From positions 42,350,601 to 42,414,600 of the forward strand of contig OX365948.1 of NCBI GenBank assembly GCA_947247005.1: a DNA stretch of 64,000 nucleotides. The letters are read 5' to 3'. This document shows, in pieces, positions 46,128 through 58,283 of the stretch. Position numbers and translations under genes: made by a program. Position 1 is the stretch's first letter. Each line of letters starts with the position of its first letter. The notes beneath the pieces are model-generated. The model was not told the origin of the DNA and made no database searches. It saw only the letters and a list, made by a program, of their open reading frames with translations. The DNA comes from Spisula solida. Its lineage: Eukaryota > Mollusca > Bivalvia > Venerida > Mactridae.

Positions 46128-46785
46128 TGGTGGTATAAGACATGGTGGTATAAGGCATGGTGGTATAAGACATGGTGGTATAAGACATGGTGGTATAAGA
46201 CATGGTGGTATAAGACATGGTGGTATAAGACATGGTGGTATAAGGCATGGTGGTATAAGACATGGTGGTATAAGACATGGTGGTATAAGACATGGTGGTA
46301 TAAGGCATGGTGGTATAAGGCATGGTGGTATAAGACATGGTGGTATAAGACATGGTTGTATAAGACATGGTGGTATAAGACATGGTTGTATAAGACATGG
46401 TGGTATAAGACATGGTGGTATAAGACATGGTGGTATAAGACATGGTGGTATAAGACATGATGGTATAAGGCATGGTGGTATAAGACATGGTTGTATAAGA
46501 CATGGTGGTATAAGACATGGTGGTATAAGACATGGTGGTATAAGACATGGTGGTATAAGACATGGTGGTATAAGGCATGGTGGTATAAGACATGGTGGTA
46601 TAAGGCATGGTGGTATAAGACATGGTGGTATAAGGCATGGTGGTATAAGGCATGGTGGTATAAGGCATGGTGGTATAAGACATGGTGGTATAAGGCATGG
46701 TGGTATAAGACATGGTGGTATAAGACATGGTGGTATAAAACATGGTGGTATAAGGCATGGTGGTATAGGGCATGGTATATATGCG
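46128..46785 (+). repeat. 15-bp minisatellite, about 43 copies
   Basis: The unit is GGTGGTATAAGACAT, with an A/G variant (AAGACAT or AAGGCAT) and rare G-to-T changes giving GGTTGT. Because 15 is a multiple of three and the unit has no stop in several frames, long open frames appear on both strands (up to 264 codons, with five-residue repeats such as GIRHG). They reflect the repeat, not genes. Confidence 0.97.
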
Positions 46786-47282
46786 ATTAATGGTTGAGCG
46801 ATCATGTTGCTATGGAAACGTGCATACTCCCACCTGCGCTGTTTCACTTTTTAACAATGAAATTGTTTTTTTATTTTGTACCATAAATATTAAATAATCT
46901 GTGTATGCATTTGTAACGGCTCGAGTGCGATGTATTTTGACATAAAATTGGTTGTATCTCGAAGATAAATATATAAGCTTGCTACTGGAGAAAAGAGTAT
47001 GTGATTAATTTCCATTTTGGAAAAGTTACACGACGGTTTGTAAAGTTGGTGGTGTCGCAATTTTGATACTAGTCATTTCCCTGATATCTATATCTAGCGA
47101 ATAAGAGACCAGTGAGTCGATACAGACCCCTATGATTTTAACGAGACCTCTTCGAAGCTTGAAGAATGAGCACTATCCATGCAATCTTATATTTTTGTGC
47201 AATAGGTAACAGCTTTTGTCCGAAACCGATTCAACTGTCATCAAGACAATTGAGTCAGTTTCAAGCAAAAACCGTGCCCTTG
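46786..47282. other. No gene seen; one X-box-like site
   Basis: GTTGCTATGGAAAC at 46807-46820 resembles the X-box motif series. Otherwise plain AT-rich sequence. Confidence 0.4.
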
Positions 47283-47470
47283 CCCCCGATCTGACTTAGC
47301 ATCTCAATTTGAGCAAGATCTCATCTCAAATGTTGGCATGTGTCTTTATATTAATTGCCATGCGAGATTGCACTCAAAATTAACATCACTAAACAGAAAT
47401 GTTGTTCTGTGATTATCACAGTAAAATTTCAAGAGCTCAAGCTTCAGATTTATCTCTAATTCCGACCCGG
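47283..47470. repeat. Decayed copy of the 43908-44162 MITE
   Basis: CCCCCGATCTGACTTAGCAT, then CTCAATTTGAG, CATGTGTCTTT, AACAGAAATGTTGTTCTG and TATCACAGTAAA follow the same order as 43910-44055. The right end is degraded. Confidence 0.65.
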
Positions 47471-47654
47471 ATTTCAGCAAAACAGTTTTATTACCAAAAT
47501 AAAATATTCAATTACGAGCATACAGATATAAGTAAATACAGTTATTACTTCCAGAATATAATATAAATGTAATGATAACAATTAAACTTATTTTATTATG
47601 TCTAGCAGATACAAATATAGATACATGTTACTAGGTTACATTAAATATGTATCA

Positions 47655-48240
47655 TTTTCCCAAAGGTGTATGCCTTTCAAATATGGGTACCCTTTTTCAA
47701 AGGTATATGCCTGTAAAATATGTGTATTCCTTTCCCGTATGTGTATTCCTGTGATATACATGTATCCCTTCCCATTTGCGTATGCATGTCAAATACACGT
47801 ATCCCTTTCCCGTAGGTGTATGCCAGTCAAATACATGTACCTTTCCCGTAGGTGTATGCCTGTCAAATACACGTTACCCTTTCCCGTAGGTGTATGCCTG
47901 TCAAATACACGTATCCCTTTCCCGTAGGTGTATACCTGTCAAATACACGTTACCTTTCCCGTAGGTGTATGCCTTTCAAATACACGTTACCTTTCCCGTA
48001 GGTGTATGCCTGTCAAATACACGTATCCCTTTCCCGTAGGTGTATGCCTGTCAAATACACGTTTCCCTTTCCCGTAGATGTATGCCTGTCAAATACACGT
48101 ATCCCTTTCCCGTAGGTGTATGCCTGTCAAATACACGTATCCCTTTCCCGTAGGTGTATGCCTGTCAAATACACGTATCCCTTTCCCGTAGGTGTATGCC
48201 TGTCAAATAATTTGTGATTATTATTGTAGGTGTATGCCTT
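47655..48240 (+). repeat. 38-bp minisatellite, about 15 copies
   Basis: Units contain CCCGTAGGTGTATGCCTGTC followed by AAATACACGTATCCCTTT. The period is 38 bp, with a few 36-37-bp units. The ORF at 47598-47927 runs through it and is not a gene. Confidence 0.93.
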
Positions 48241-48354
48241 TTAAATAATGCGTATACGTATGTCATTAATTCAGGAATGCGCCCATCAACTAAGCATGAA
48301 AATAATGCATGTCGACTATCCCTAGCTCGTTTGGATATGTCTATCAGTTCTCCT

Positions 48355-48640
48355 GGATGGCACGAATATGCCTGTCAATCTACCCTGGATGGTACGAATA
48401 TGTCTAGCAACTCTCCCTCGATAGTACGAATATGCCTGACAACTCTCCATCGATCATACGAATATGCCTGTTAATTCTCCCTCGATGATACCAATAAACT
48501 TGTCAACTTCCCTCGATCATACGAATATGCATGTCAATTCTCCTTCGATCGCACGAATATGCCTGTCAACTCTCCCTCGATCCTACGAATATACATGTCA
48601 ACTCCCCAGTGCTCGTAGGAATATGCCTGTCAATTACGTG
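48355..48640 (+). repeat. 32-bp minisatellite, about 9 copies
   Basis: Units are of the form TCGATCATACGAATATGCCT then GTCAACTCTCCC, spaced 32 bp where intact. They share TATGCCTGTCAA with the 38-bp array just upstream. ORFs at 48214-48703 are by-products. Confidence 0.85.
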
Positions 48641-49114
48641 TATTCTCAAGCAATAACAGCCTTATATTGTATTATTAACCCAAGAATACCCGTATTCGAC
48701 TAGGCTAAATCTCACCGAAGTCCAGCATCTGTCAACAAGCATCACAATGACCAAGGACGTTTGCAGTGTTTTAAGAAGGCGGTTTATCTGGTAATTCATC
48801 AATGTTGGCATCGCCACTTGGTTGCAACAGTGTTAGCACTTTTGATAGCATCACAGAGAACTTTTGAACGCGTCTGTGACAGACCTGGAAATATACATGA
48901 ATTAAAATACAAACTTATTTATTCGACAGCTAATGCCATTTAGCGCCCATTAAGAAATGGTTAGATGAGTATCCATAGTTACATGGGAAAATATAAGATA
49001 CAAGTAAAGACATGTAATTCCCCTTACAGTTGCCTATATCTAGAAAAAGATGTTTCACCTCGACAAATACGATAAACTAGCAACATATGCCACCTGTAAA
49101 TGTGATACAGTCCG

Positions 49115-49600
49115 TTAAATATGTGCGAGGCTGTGCACGCGTCGTGTAAATACATGCTTATATTCTAATTGTTTGAAATTAGCTTTATCCGAAACGGAAT
49201 GCGGCTATCTTCTTACGGGAGTAGCGGTGGGCAGGGTTTAAATCAAATGGGCGGGGCATAAGTCCGCTCTCAGTCATTGTCATGTAAATCTTTCACAGTG
49301 TTGGCAAAATAGACTTCCCGCATACGGAAGCTTGACTAGTCTTATCAAATTGTCAGGGATGCCATATACTTCCATGATTGACATATGTACGAGGCTGTGC
49401 ACGTGTCATGTAAAATTCCATCTTTGATAAATGTCATGGTTATATCGTAAACAAGTTCTTGGATTCCTTAGTGTATTCCATGTTGATAACGAAGATTATT
49501 TCAGCTCAAGACATATGCTTAATAGACAGCTCCATGTCTCCCTAGTGTATTCCGTGATGATCGTGAAGATGATCTTAGCTCTAGACAGGTTACAACATTG
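49115..49600 (+). repeat. Locally duplicated segments
   Basis: CGAGGCTGTGCACG with GTCGTGTAAA or GTCATGTAAA occurs at 49128 and 49391. GTGTATTCC, with GATGATCGTGAAGATGA or its variant and AGCTC, occurs near 49470 and 49545. These are short, diverged direct repeats. Confidence 0.5.
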
Positions 49601-49685
49601 TCGGCATTGAAACATAATACACAGGTCTTGATACAACGAAGCTACGAGTATGTCAGTATACTGAATTGATACAAAGAGGTTTTAA

Positions 49686-50082
49686 AGCCACATTAGGCCT
49701 TAAAAGGCTATTTTTAAAAATCAATAACTTGGTAACCTAATTGAAGAGCCATTGCTTTTGACCACTTTAGTTGAGTCACAAAGGTGGAAAACACGATAAG
49801 ATGAAAGAAAACGAAATATAACTTTCAGTTGGTCTGTTTACAAAATATTGAATTGTAAACAAAAAATGCAAAATTTATAATCTAAGGGAAGCAACTCTTG
49901 CAAAATTAGTATTTTGTAATCCATACATTTTACTTAAATGTGATTTTTGGTATACTATTTCGACAGATACATTCAACATTCTGTCGTCAATTATTGGTCA
50001 TTTGTGAATATATCCTAATTCCATATAACTAGTCCATTTGCTTGATGAACCGAAAAAAGGTATTGGGAGAGATAATGTGGCT
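49686..50082. mobile_element. 397-bp MITE with TTAA target sites (family 3)
   Basis: The ends are AGCCACATTA and, inverted, AGCCACATTATC at the right. TTAA flanks it at 49682-49685 and 50083-50086. AT-rich interior without ORF. Confidence 0.82.
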
Positions 50083-50141
50083 TTAAAACAATTGTCCCCA
50101 TAATGGTGTCAGTAACACGTGTAAAAAGTACATAGTCATAA

Positions 50142-50481
50142 TGCACCAGTTACTATTATGCCCGCCTGGGGGAGCGGCGGGGATACAGGGGGAATTAGAC
50201 GGACGAATCTTCCCGACAGGCCGGAATTTGACGACCTTATCGACTCCGAGTCCCGGGGAATAGACTTTGGTCCGGGAATTTCTACACCGCGAAAGACGAC
50301 ATTGATACTTTTATTCGTATTTTTATTAAATTACCCGGATGAAAACTATGTCCCACGATGGGGATATAGACAGTAAGCATTGTCTCCAGGGTGGGAATTA
50401 AGATATAAAAAAATTGAAAAAGTCTAATTCCCCCTGGGTCGCCCGCCGCTCCCTCGGGCGGGCAAAATATTGACTGGTGCA
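50142..50481. mobile_element. 340-bp GC-rich MITE with TAA target sites (Harbinger-like)
   Basis: The ends are TGCACCAGT and its exact complement, flanked by TAA at 50139-50141 and 50482-50484. Inside, GCCCGCCTGGGGGAGCGGCG and CAGGGGGAATTAGAC are mirrored near the right end. A 3-bp TAA duplication fits PIF/Harbinger. ORFs at 50158-50494 come from the arms. Confidence 0.8.
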
Positions 50482-50721
50482 TAAGTACAAACATTTACAA
50501 TCATGGATAACAAAGTTAACAGACAATATCAATCAATACAAATCAAACCAGAGGTGGTATTCAATATTGATCTTATTTGAATTAAGGATAGGGACAACCA
50601 ATCAGATTAAAAAGCATATTAAACGTTTGGTCAGTAAGAGGCGATATGATTGGCTATCCTTATTATCTAAATAAATAAGATCAATATAGAACAAGTAATT
50701 AAGAATTGCAAGCAATGCAGA

Positions 50722-50987
50722 AGTCCCCTACTGGTTTTAAGCCATGTTCAATGTTTCTATTGCCATAGTAAACACAATTTTTTGGTCGGAATCAAAATAT
50801 GTTTGGACGTGCATTATCCCCGTATTGCCCCATATCCACATACCAAGTTTCATAAACCTAGCTTGGAAACTGTTTGAGTTATGTCAGGATCCAGCTTTTT
50901 TGACGGAATGACGGACGGACGGACTGACTTACGGACGGACGGATGGCGAACCTATAGTCCTCTCCGGTCAAAAACTGGTAGGGGACT
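50722..50987. mobile_element. 266-bp repeat with AGTCCCCTACTGGTTTT ends
   Basis: The left end AGTCCCCTACTGGTTTT and the right end complement AGTCCCCTACCAGTTTT differ at one or two positions. The interior has CATACCAAGTTTCATAAACC and an ACGGACGGACGGACTGAC run. No target duplication seen. Confidence 0.7.
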
Positions 50988-51757
50988 AATATCACACCAG
51001 TACATAGTATATATGCACATAGATAGAGGACGAACATATAAACATAATTAATAAAATAGAATTGTCGTGCTTAGCTCTAATGCTTATTTAACAAACATAC
51101 ATATTTTGCGCAGTTTAATATTGTTTATACTTTTTAGAAGTTGAATAAATTTTAATATTTCTGTGTACCGGGTGTCGTTATATCAGATACCTGATTGTAC
51201 TATAAATCAAATGTGTTTGAGTTGTATCCAGAAATATGACAAACATGTTGAAAAAAAACAATGACAATACTAGTAGTTAGCACGTAGAAGGATTCAAGCC
51301 CATACTGTGATGCGCCTAGACCAACACCATTTTTGTAAATCAGGTATACCTCAGCTCTTATATCCTTTCACTTAAAATCTTTTTTTTAAAAAGTCTCAAA
51401 TGATATTGTGAAACGGTCATAAGGCCAAAATGCCATTATTTACATAATCTGGTTCTATTCTTCAGAGGGGTCTGGTACATCAATGTATCCGAAAGGTGTT
51501 TGTAAGGAAGCCTGATGAAAGCAACAACAATAAGTGTATGTATATGGAGGTATGATGGGATCCACAGCTTCACATCTAAACGACAATGAAACGTATAATT
51601 GTATAATTATAAAACTGTATAATCACCAATTACCTGTTTACGGATTTGGCTATTAGCATTGTTATTGTCATTAGTTTCCCGTTTTAGCCTCATGGTGCTC
51701 TGCATACTGTAAATGAAGAAAATGTCATTTTATAATTATTTAACGAGTTCACCAAAG

Positions 51758-52194
51758 TCCTTCTCTATGGCTCAGAATGTTGGCGGGTAATAGACAGAGA
51801 TATCAAGAAAGGTGAAGTATTCCACAACAGTTGTCTAAGAAAAATAAATCGAATCTTTTGGCCAAATAAGATCAGCAACAAAGACCTATATACAAAAAGC
51901 AGAAGCAGAAACATTGGAACTGAAATCAAACAAAGACGAATGAGATGGTTAGGACACACAATGAGGATGACAACAAACAGAATTCCCAAAACTGCACTAC
52001 ACTGGACACCACCTCGAAAAAGAAAAAGAGGCAGACCTAGAACAACATGGCGAAGAACAGTAACGGCAGAACTGACGGACATGGGATATTCCTGGGGCCA
52101 GGGCCAATGCATAGCAAAGGACCGCAAAAGATGGAAAGAGCTTGTTGAAGCCTTATGTCCCATTGGGGATGAAGAGAATAAGTAAGTAAGTAAG
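51758..52194 (+). mobile_element. Severely 5'-truncated RTE-like LINE with 9-bp TSD
   Basis: An open frame from 51758 gives VLLYGSECWR, then SCLRKINRIFWPNKISN, RMRWLGHTMRM, RKRKRGRPRTTWRR, DRKRWKELVEALCP, and stops at TAA 52183-52185, followed by a TAAG tail. This is the same C-terminal region and tail as 1511-2985, but diverged. TCACCAAAG is duplicated at 51749-51757 and 52195-52203. The frame is unbroken for about 140 codons; the RT catalytic core is absent. Confidence 0.9.
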
Positions 52195-52595
52195 TCACCA
52201 AAGGCCCACTTCACGACACTTAGACTACGTAAGCTGATATGAAAAGCGTGGAGTGGCGGCGATGAACACGTTAACTCCGTTACATCAGGTTTGTCACATA
52301 TACAAACATTGCAATATCATAACATTGTAATTTTATTGTTTTAAACATTCTAGTTTGAGAACAATGCAGTGAAAACCAACACCTTATTCACTAAGTCACA
52401 TTTTTATATAATATGTATCAAATAAGACATTAATAAGAGAATTTGCAATGTTTATATATACACAATGCCATGTAAACAGGTGCCTGACCTAATGAAACGA
52501 GTTAACAATATTATGCCTATTATGTGATGAGTCTCATGAAAACACACAACGTTAAAAGAGCTTGTTTTCCAATCTGGATGAGCGTACACCAAGAA

Positions 52596-52815
52596 ACCCT
52601 TTTTTTCAAGCACTTACGGGAATTTAAACGTACGTTCGAATTTAAATTATTTTCACAGTCAAGAAATTCTTCAACAACTGCAAATTCGGCCGGACAAATA
52701 TGGGATGTAGGAGTTGTTTTATCTACAATATTATTGTTGATGCAGATCCATCAACCACATAACACTTTTTGTAAAATAATTATGGTGAATTTAAATTTGA
52801 ACGTAAGTTAACAGT
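52596..52815. repeat. GGGTACTGTTTTATC family, partial copy 4
   Basis: AAGCACTTACGGGAATTTAA at the left and TTTAAATTTGAACGTAAGTT at the right match the inner parts of the other copies; the outermost ends are lost. Confidence 0.55.
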
Positions 52816-55051
52816 GAAAACTGATGTTCTGGAAGCACGAATATCTTGAATTCACGTATGAAATAAAGGCGTGAATATTAGAGAACATCGGGTCAAAGCC
52901 AATCTGACTACAGTACTTGATCTTCCTTACGGCAATATAATAGCGAAGCGTGTTTTAGGGTATGATTTAATCAGATTGGGTCAGAACACTCTGAATGTGT
53001 CCAAGTTTCATATCGTTTTACACAGATAACATGATTTTTGTGAATTAACTCACGAGCGCCTTGCAATTGTCTCCAGAGATGAGCTGTCAGTATAGCAACA
53101 TTTGTATCAAACTGATACCATCTGACTAAATTAAATAAAACACCATTTGTACTATCATTGTACGAGATCATATATTGATCACAAAAGATCATAGACAATT
53201 CATACTGTCATTTGAACAAAGCATTAAAGCTAACATGAGAGTAACAAGTAGAGCTCAGTGTCTCATTAATAACTAGTAAATTATAGGCCACGTATCGCCA
53301 CCTGCTACTAGTAATTCAACATCTAATTATTAAACACAAATATCGAATGTCAAGTCACCGAGTCAATGATTACATATTGCTAGTAATAAGGCATGCAATT
53401 TGACACTCGAGACATCCCCCTACTGAAAAATCAAGCATGTTTGTGTTGTCAATATTTCGTGAATTTGTTATTCTGATGAACATGACGTTTAATGTACCGT
53501 ACCATTGGAATAATATCGCATTCTTGCACCGAAGAAGATCACGATATTGCCCGAAATATCCGAAACAATTATCACGTTTAAACTGCGGACCTCTGCGGCT
53601 CCATGCGGGCTTATATATGTGTGTTAAATTACATTAAATGCTGTTTAGCATTTGTTAAACATGTTTAATCATCGAAATGTGTTATTTAAATGAATTAGGA
53701 ATTTGTTGATATAAATCATAAATAAAGTAAATCAAGACAAACTCCAGGATTGCTCAACGTTTCGACTGTATGATATAAATCATTAATTTATAAGACATAA
53801 ATAGTTAAACAAAAATCAAGTATGGGCTGTTGACTTCACATGATTGTGATGGTTTAGTCCGAAATACAAATGTAGTAAGTTTAGTGGCGTTATAAGTGTT
53901 ACATTTGAGGCGTGATTTTTGTAGCATTTTTTTACCTATTTTCTCCATTTCTGCACATGAATTCAAACTTGTAAGAATTGATGATCGGCGTATTTTTGGT
54001 ATACATTTGTACTTTATTGTATGTTTAGTTAAAATGTACGACCATATGGCCCAACTAAAAATCGCCATAATTATAGTTTGCGTTAAAATACACTTATCGA
54101 AAACCTTTTTTAATTTCACAACAATATTTATAAAGCAATTGCTAAATATATGACGAAGGAAAAGATGGGGTACACCACATAACTTGAGAAAATTGTATTC
54201 GAAACACCAAGACAATCCTAATAACGTCACGTGTAGTTCACGAGGTTAAATTTCGCAGTTTTTAAAGTTGAGAAAGAACAAGTTTATATTGTTTTACTGT
54301 TGTTGTTTAACTTCGCGAACGCGAACATAAATTTTCGCAAATTATCGAACATTACTTACTCGCAAAAAATGCTGGTTTGCCGGTATCATTAAAATATGAT
54401 GTACACCTTGCACTTTCAGTCTACTGAATACAAAAGTTCAGTAGCGAAACAGTAATGGTGTTATAATTATTGATTCTCCCCCATCAGTACGATGTAATAG
54501 GTAATGTGATCCGGTACAACTACGTGTATTTAGCACACATTCATCGAGCTACGAATGTCACACAAAAAGTCAAAGTATAATGATTCACAGAACAATGTTA
54601 ACAACTGTGATGACAAAAATGACAATATACAACAGCATGTGCGAAAGCAAGCTGAGTATCAGATTCTGTCTTTTTTAGAGCCATAATGGAGGTGAAGATA
54701 ACTAAAGGACCGAGTTTTATAGATCTCGTATCTATGGAAGTGTGTTTTGAGGTGTTCATACCATATGATAGATGAATAACGATTACATTTTTAACTAACA
54801 AAGTAACTTTCGTGACTCAAGCTTAGATCTCCCAGATGTCGGTCAAGTGACGTTACGACATCTATGTTTCCACATGTAGGTCGAGAATGCAGTTGACTAA
54901 TAAAAGGATCAAATTGAAATAGTGCAAATGGGTCGGTGGGTTTGGACGGACGCATTGATGCTTTAAGTTATCATTATTACTTTATTATCATTATCAACGA
55001 GATTCTCCGTTTTCCTGAAATTAATTATTGAACAGGACTAACTTGCCTTTC
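52816..55051. other. No gene seen
   Basis: AT-rich. The longest frame (53805-54230, - strand, 141 codons) overlaps a + strand frame of similar length, has no motif and no sign of constraint, and is treated as chance. Confidence 0.4.
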
Positions 55052-55060
55052 CGCAAGCAG

Positions 55061-55995
55061 TTGACAACTTCTCCACATGGGAAGTACATCGTCGTAGCTA
55101 ACTGACAACTTCTCCACATGGGGAGTAAATCGTCGTAGCTAACTGACAACTTCTCCACAAGTTGAGGACATCATCGTAGCTAACTGACAACTTCTCCACA
55201 TGGGGAGTACATCGTCGTAGCTAATTGACAACTTCTCCACAAGTTGAGGACATCATCGTAGCTAACTGACAACTTCTCCACATGGGGAGTACATCGTCGT
55301 AGCTAACTGACAACTTCTCCACATGGGGAGTACATCCTCGTAGCTAATTGACAACTTCTCCACATGGGGAGTACATCCTCGTAGCTAATTGACAACTTCT
55401 CCACATGGGGAGTACATCGTCGTAGCTAACTGACAACTTCTCCACATGGGGAGTACATCCTCGTAGCTAATTGACAACTTCTCCACATGGGGAGTACATC
55501 GTCGTAGCTAACTGACAACTTCTCCACATGGGGAGTACATCCTCGTAGCTAATTGACAACTTCTCCACATGGGGAGTACATCCTCGTAGCTAATTGACAA
55601 CTTCTCCACATGGGGAGTACATCCTCGTAGCTAATTGACAACTTCTCCACATGGGGAGTACATCCTCGTAGCTAATTGACAACTTCTCCACATGGGGAGT
55701 ACATCGTCGTAGCTAATTGACTACTTCTCCACATGGGGAGTACATCGTCGTAGCTAACTGACAACTTCTCCACATGGGGAGTACATCTTCGTAGCTAACT
55801 GACAACTTCTCCACATGGGGAGTACATCCTCGTAGCTAATTGACAACTTCTCCACATGGGGAGTACATCGTCGTAGCTAACTGACAACTTCTCCACATGG
55901 GGAGTACATCTTCGTAGCTAACTGACAACTTCTCCACATGGGGAGTACATCCTCGTAGCTAATTGACAACTTCTCCACATGTGGAGAAAATGACC
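55061..55995 (+). repeat. 41-bp minisatellite, about 23 copies
   Basis: Unit: TGACAACTTCTCCACATGGG, then GAGTACATCGTCGTAGCTAA. The period is exactly 41 bp from 55063 to 55965. Each unit contains CTCCACATGGGGAG, an imperfect hairpin. Variants (ATCGTCG or ATCCTCG; AACTG or AATTG) alternate in blocks, showing expansion in groups. Two early units carry ACAAGTTGAGGA instead. Confidence 0.97.
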
Positions 55996-56055
55996 GTAGC
56001 CGATGTCTGAGAATAACATAATCAAATAAATACAATTATAACCGAGAACATTTAA

Positions 56056-56578
56056 AGGTGCTGCCTCACACATCGGGCTAAAAATTTTGTATGACGTAAT
56101 TTTCCTTTATATAATAGAAAGTCACTGGTGGTTGCTTTATGAAAAATTTATGGCATATAAGCAATTTAAATCACTCTTGATATTTGGCACTCAGTATTTT
56201 TCTGTTTGAAAATATCGCTGAGTTTCCTTCCAAAATGTTCTGTGAATTATGTAATTCACACATGATCAAACTGTAACTTCAACAAACTAAAGCCGAAACA
56301 TCTGTGAGGTATTCGGTTCGTTTCGCAATTCATTTTCATCGAATGCAAACACATTTCAGGCAATTTAAATGAAAGTAGTGCTAATTCTATAGGGTATTAA
56401 TACCCTATAGAATTTGGGTGTAAAAATGCTAAATTACTACAAAATATCGATGTTTCCCAAGTTATTTTTTTGCCAATGTGGTTGTTTATGGCATATACAG
56501 GAAACTATACCAAAATTACATGAATATTTGACAATTTTATTTTATTTTTGCAATACACCAAAACGTGAGGCAGTCCCT
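56056..56578 (-). mobile_element. MITE with TTAA target sites (family 1, copy 2, reverse)
   Basis: 523 bp. Reverse orientation of 37865-38403, with AGGTGCTGCCTCAC at the left and CAGTCCCT at the right, and TTAA at 56052-56055 and 56579-56582. The central TAGGGTATTAATACCCTA palindrome is intact. Confidence 0.93.
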
Positions 56579-57000
56579 TTAACATGACATCCGTGCTTAT
56601 CCGTTGTCCAATCAGAGTTGTTATTTTAACTAATCAAAACATCCTTACGGTAAAATAACGAAAACACCATAGAAAAAACATTAATAAGTCGCCTCTCGAT
56701 CTATCTTAAATAAAACCAGACACAAATGTGTAATAAATATTTCGAGAAAGAAGCTGAAGCAAATAAGAAAGAACATATGTGACACATCGTTGTTTTTTAA
56801 TTAAGGACTATATGGTTACCCAGTACGTGTATACCAGACTTTCGCTGATGTTTGAAAAATTACATTTACTGCCAAGGGTGATGAACAAATACGCGGAACA
56901 CGCTCTGTAATCTTTGTCATTGGATCAATATTACTAAAATGAATACTCAGTCAGATAATAGAATTGCGAATAACAATTAATTTTACAAATAAGAATCCAT

Positions 57001-57753
57001 AAAAATATTGATTATCAGAAGAAACTTGTATATGATATCCCTAATGGGGATTACTTAAAATACTATACTCTCATTAAAAATGTACCGAAAGAATGGAAGA
57101 CACAAATGCAAAACGAAATTATAACATACAACCCACCAAACTACCTAATTGATAAACTAAATGGAAAAAGCAAATGAAGTAAGATTGCATACAATTCACT
57201 AATCAAAACTAAACTACCAACAGAACCAAAATACAAACGAAAATGGAATCTTAGGTTCACAATAGAAGACACAGAATGGGTTAAAATTTTCTAACAAACG
57301 TAAATTATTACAATAGACACTGAGCTTAGAGAATTTCCGTATAAATACATCATGAATATAATACCCGACAATTCATTTTTACACAAGTGTCATATAACCC
57401 AGTCAAGCTTATGTGATTTTAGCAATAGACAACCAGACTCTATATACCATATGTTCTGGGAATGCCATATTGTACAGAGTTTTGGGGCTGAAGTTAGGTC
57501 ATATCTAGTACAAAAACTTTCAAAAGACTTAAATATCACATTTCAAAATAGTTCAGTTTGCAACATAATAAAGAATACAGAAGAAGATGGGCTTTTTACT
57601 AACTATATTATACTGCTTTCAAAATATTTCATATTTAAATGTAAATGCAATAAACACACACCGACAATTCAGTCATTTAAAGAATATTATATAACTATCG
57701 ATATAACTATAACAAACAATCGCACTTTTCAAAAACAAACTACAAATCTGTAA
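57001..57753 (+). pseudogene. 3' end of a LINE ORF2 (post-RT region)
   Basis: One frame, broken by three stops before 57352, gives VYDIPNGDYLKYYTLIKNVP, KWNLRFTIEDTEWVKIF, then LREFPYKYIMNIIPDNSFLH. A Cys/His segment follows (CDFSNRQPDSIYHMFWECHI), then IILLSKYFIFKCKCNK. This order of features matches the C-terminal region of L1/Tx1-like or related LINE reverse transcriptases in marine invertebrates. No RT domain remains upstream. It differs from the RTE-like LINE elsewhere in the window; it could belong to the same family as the endonuclease relic at 935-3430, but no shared sequence proves that. Confidence 0.75.
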
Positions 57754-58283
57754 CAGAAAATGGCAGAAGTTTCATAACTTGCATAACTCAAATAGTGATA
57801 TTGTGTAAAAATTCCCCGAACCCATAACCATTTCTTTCTCTTACTTTCCTTTCTTACTCTCTACAATTGCAACCTCTCTTCTAAGCGACTGTCCTCATAA
57901 CTCTTCCTCTTCCCTATCTATACTACAAAAATCATAATGACATTAATGAATAATATCATAAAGAGTCTTGAATTTATTTTACACACTTTATTTTGACAAA
58001 CTTGTTTGTATATTTTGTTAATGGTTTAGTTTATTCAAGAAAAAGGCAAATGTTAATGTGTACAGCTGTATAATGTGTCTTATGAAACTAAAAAATGTTA
58101 AAAACGAAAAATAGTAATTACAAGGAATGTTTCCAAACGAACACCCACAGAAACCGTTACGTCACTATGGCTAAACCGACCTCAACACCATCATGACATC
58201 AGTACATACATATCGTATATATATATATAACGCCGGGATGTGCTATTTGACTTCCTGGCACGAGGAGACCATGACTGCAGTCA
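57754..58283. other. LINE 3' UTR or unique AT-rich sequence; no gene
   Basis: Pyrimidine-rich stretch 57822-57915, then AT-rich sequence and a TATATATATATA microsatellite at 58216-58228. Where the LINE ends cannot be fixed. Confidence 0.35.

Noticed and set aside
46003..46797. 264-codon open frame with GIRHG repeats, and overlapping long frames on the other strand
   Set aside because: They are produced by the 15-bp minisatellite. All frames are equally open and there is no unique domain or splice context.
47655..48240. Regular repeats with spacer-like parts, resembling a CRISPR array
   Set aside because: The whole 38-bp unit is repeated, there are no unique spacers, and the sequence is eukaryotic.
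53805..54230. 141-codon open frame on the - strand
   Set aside because: No recognisable motif, overlapped by an open + strand frame, surrounded by AT-rich sequence without splice signals that extend it.
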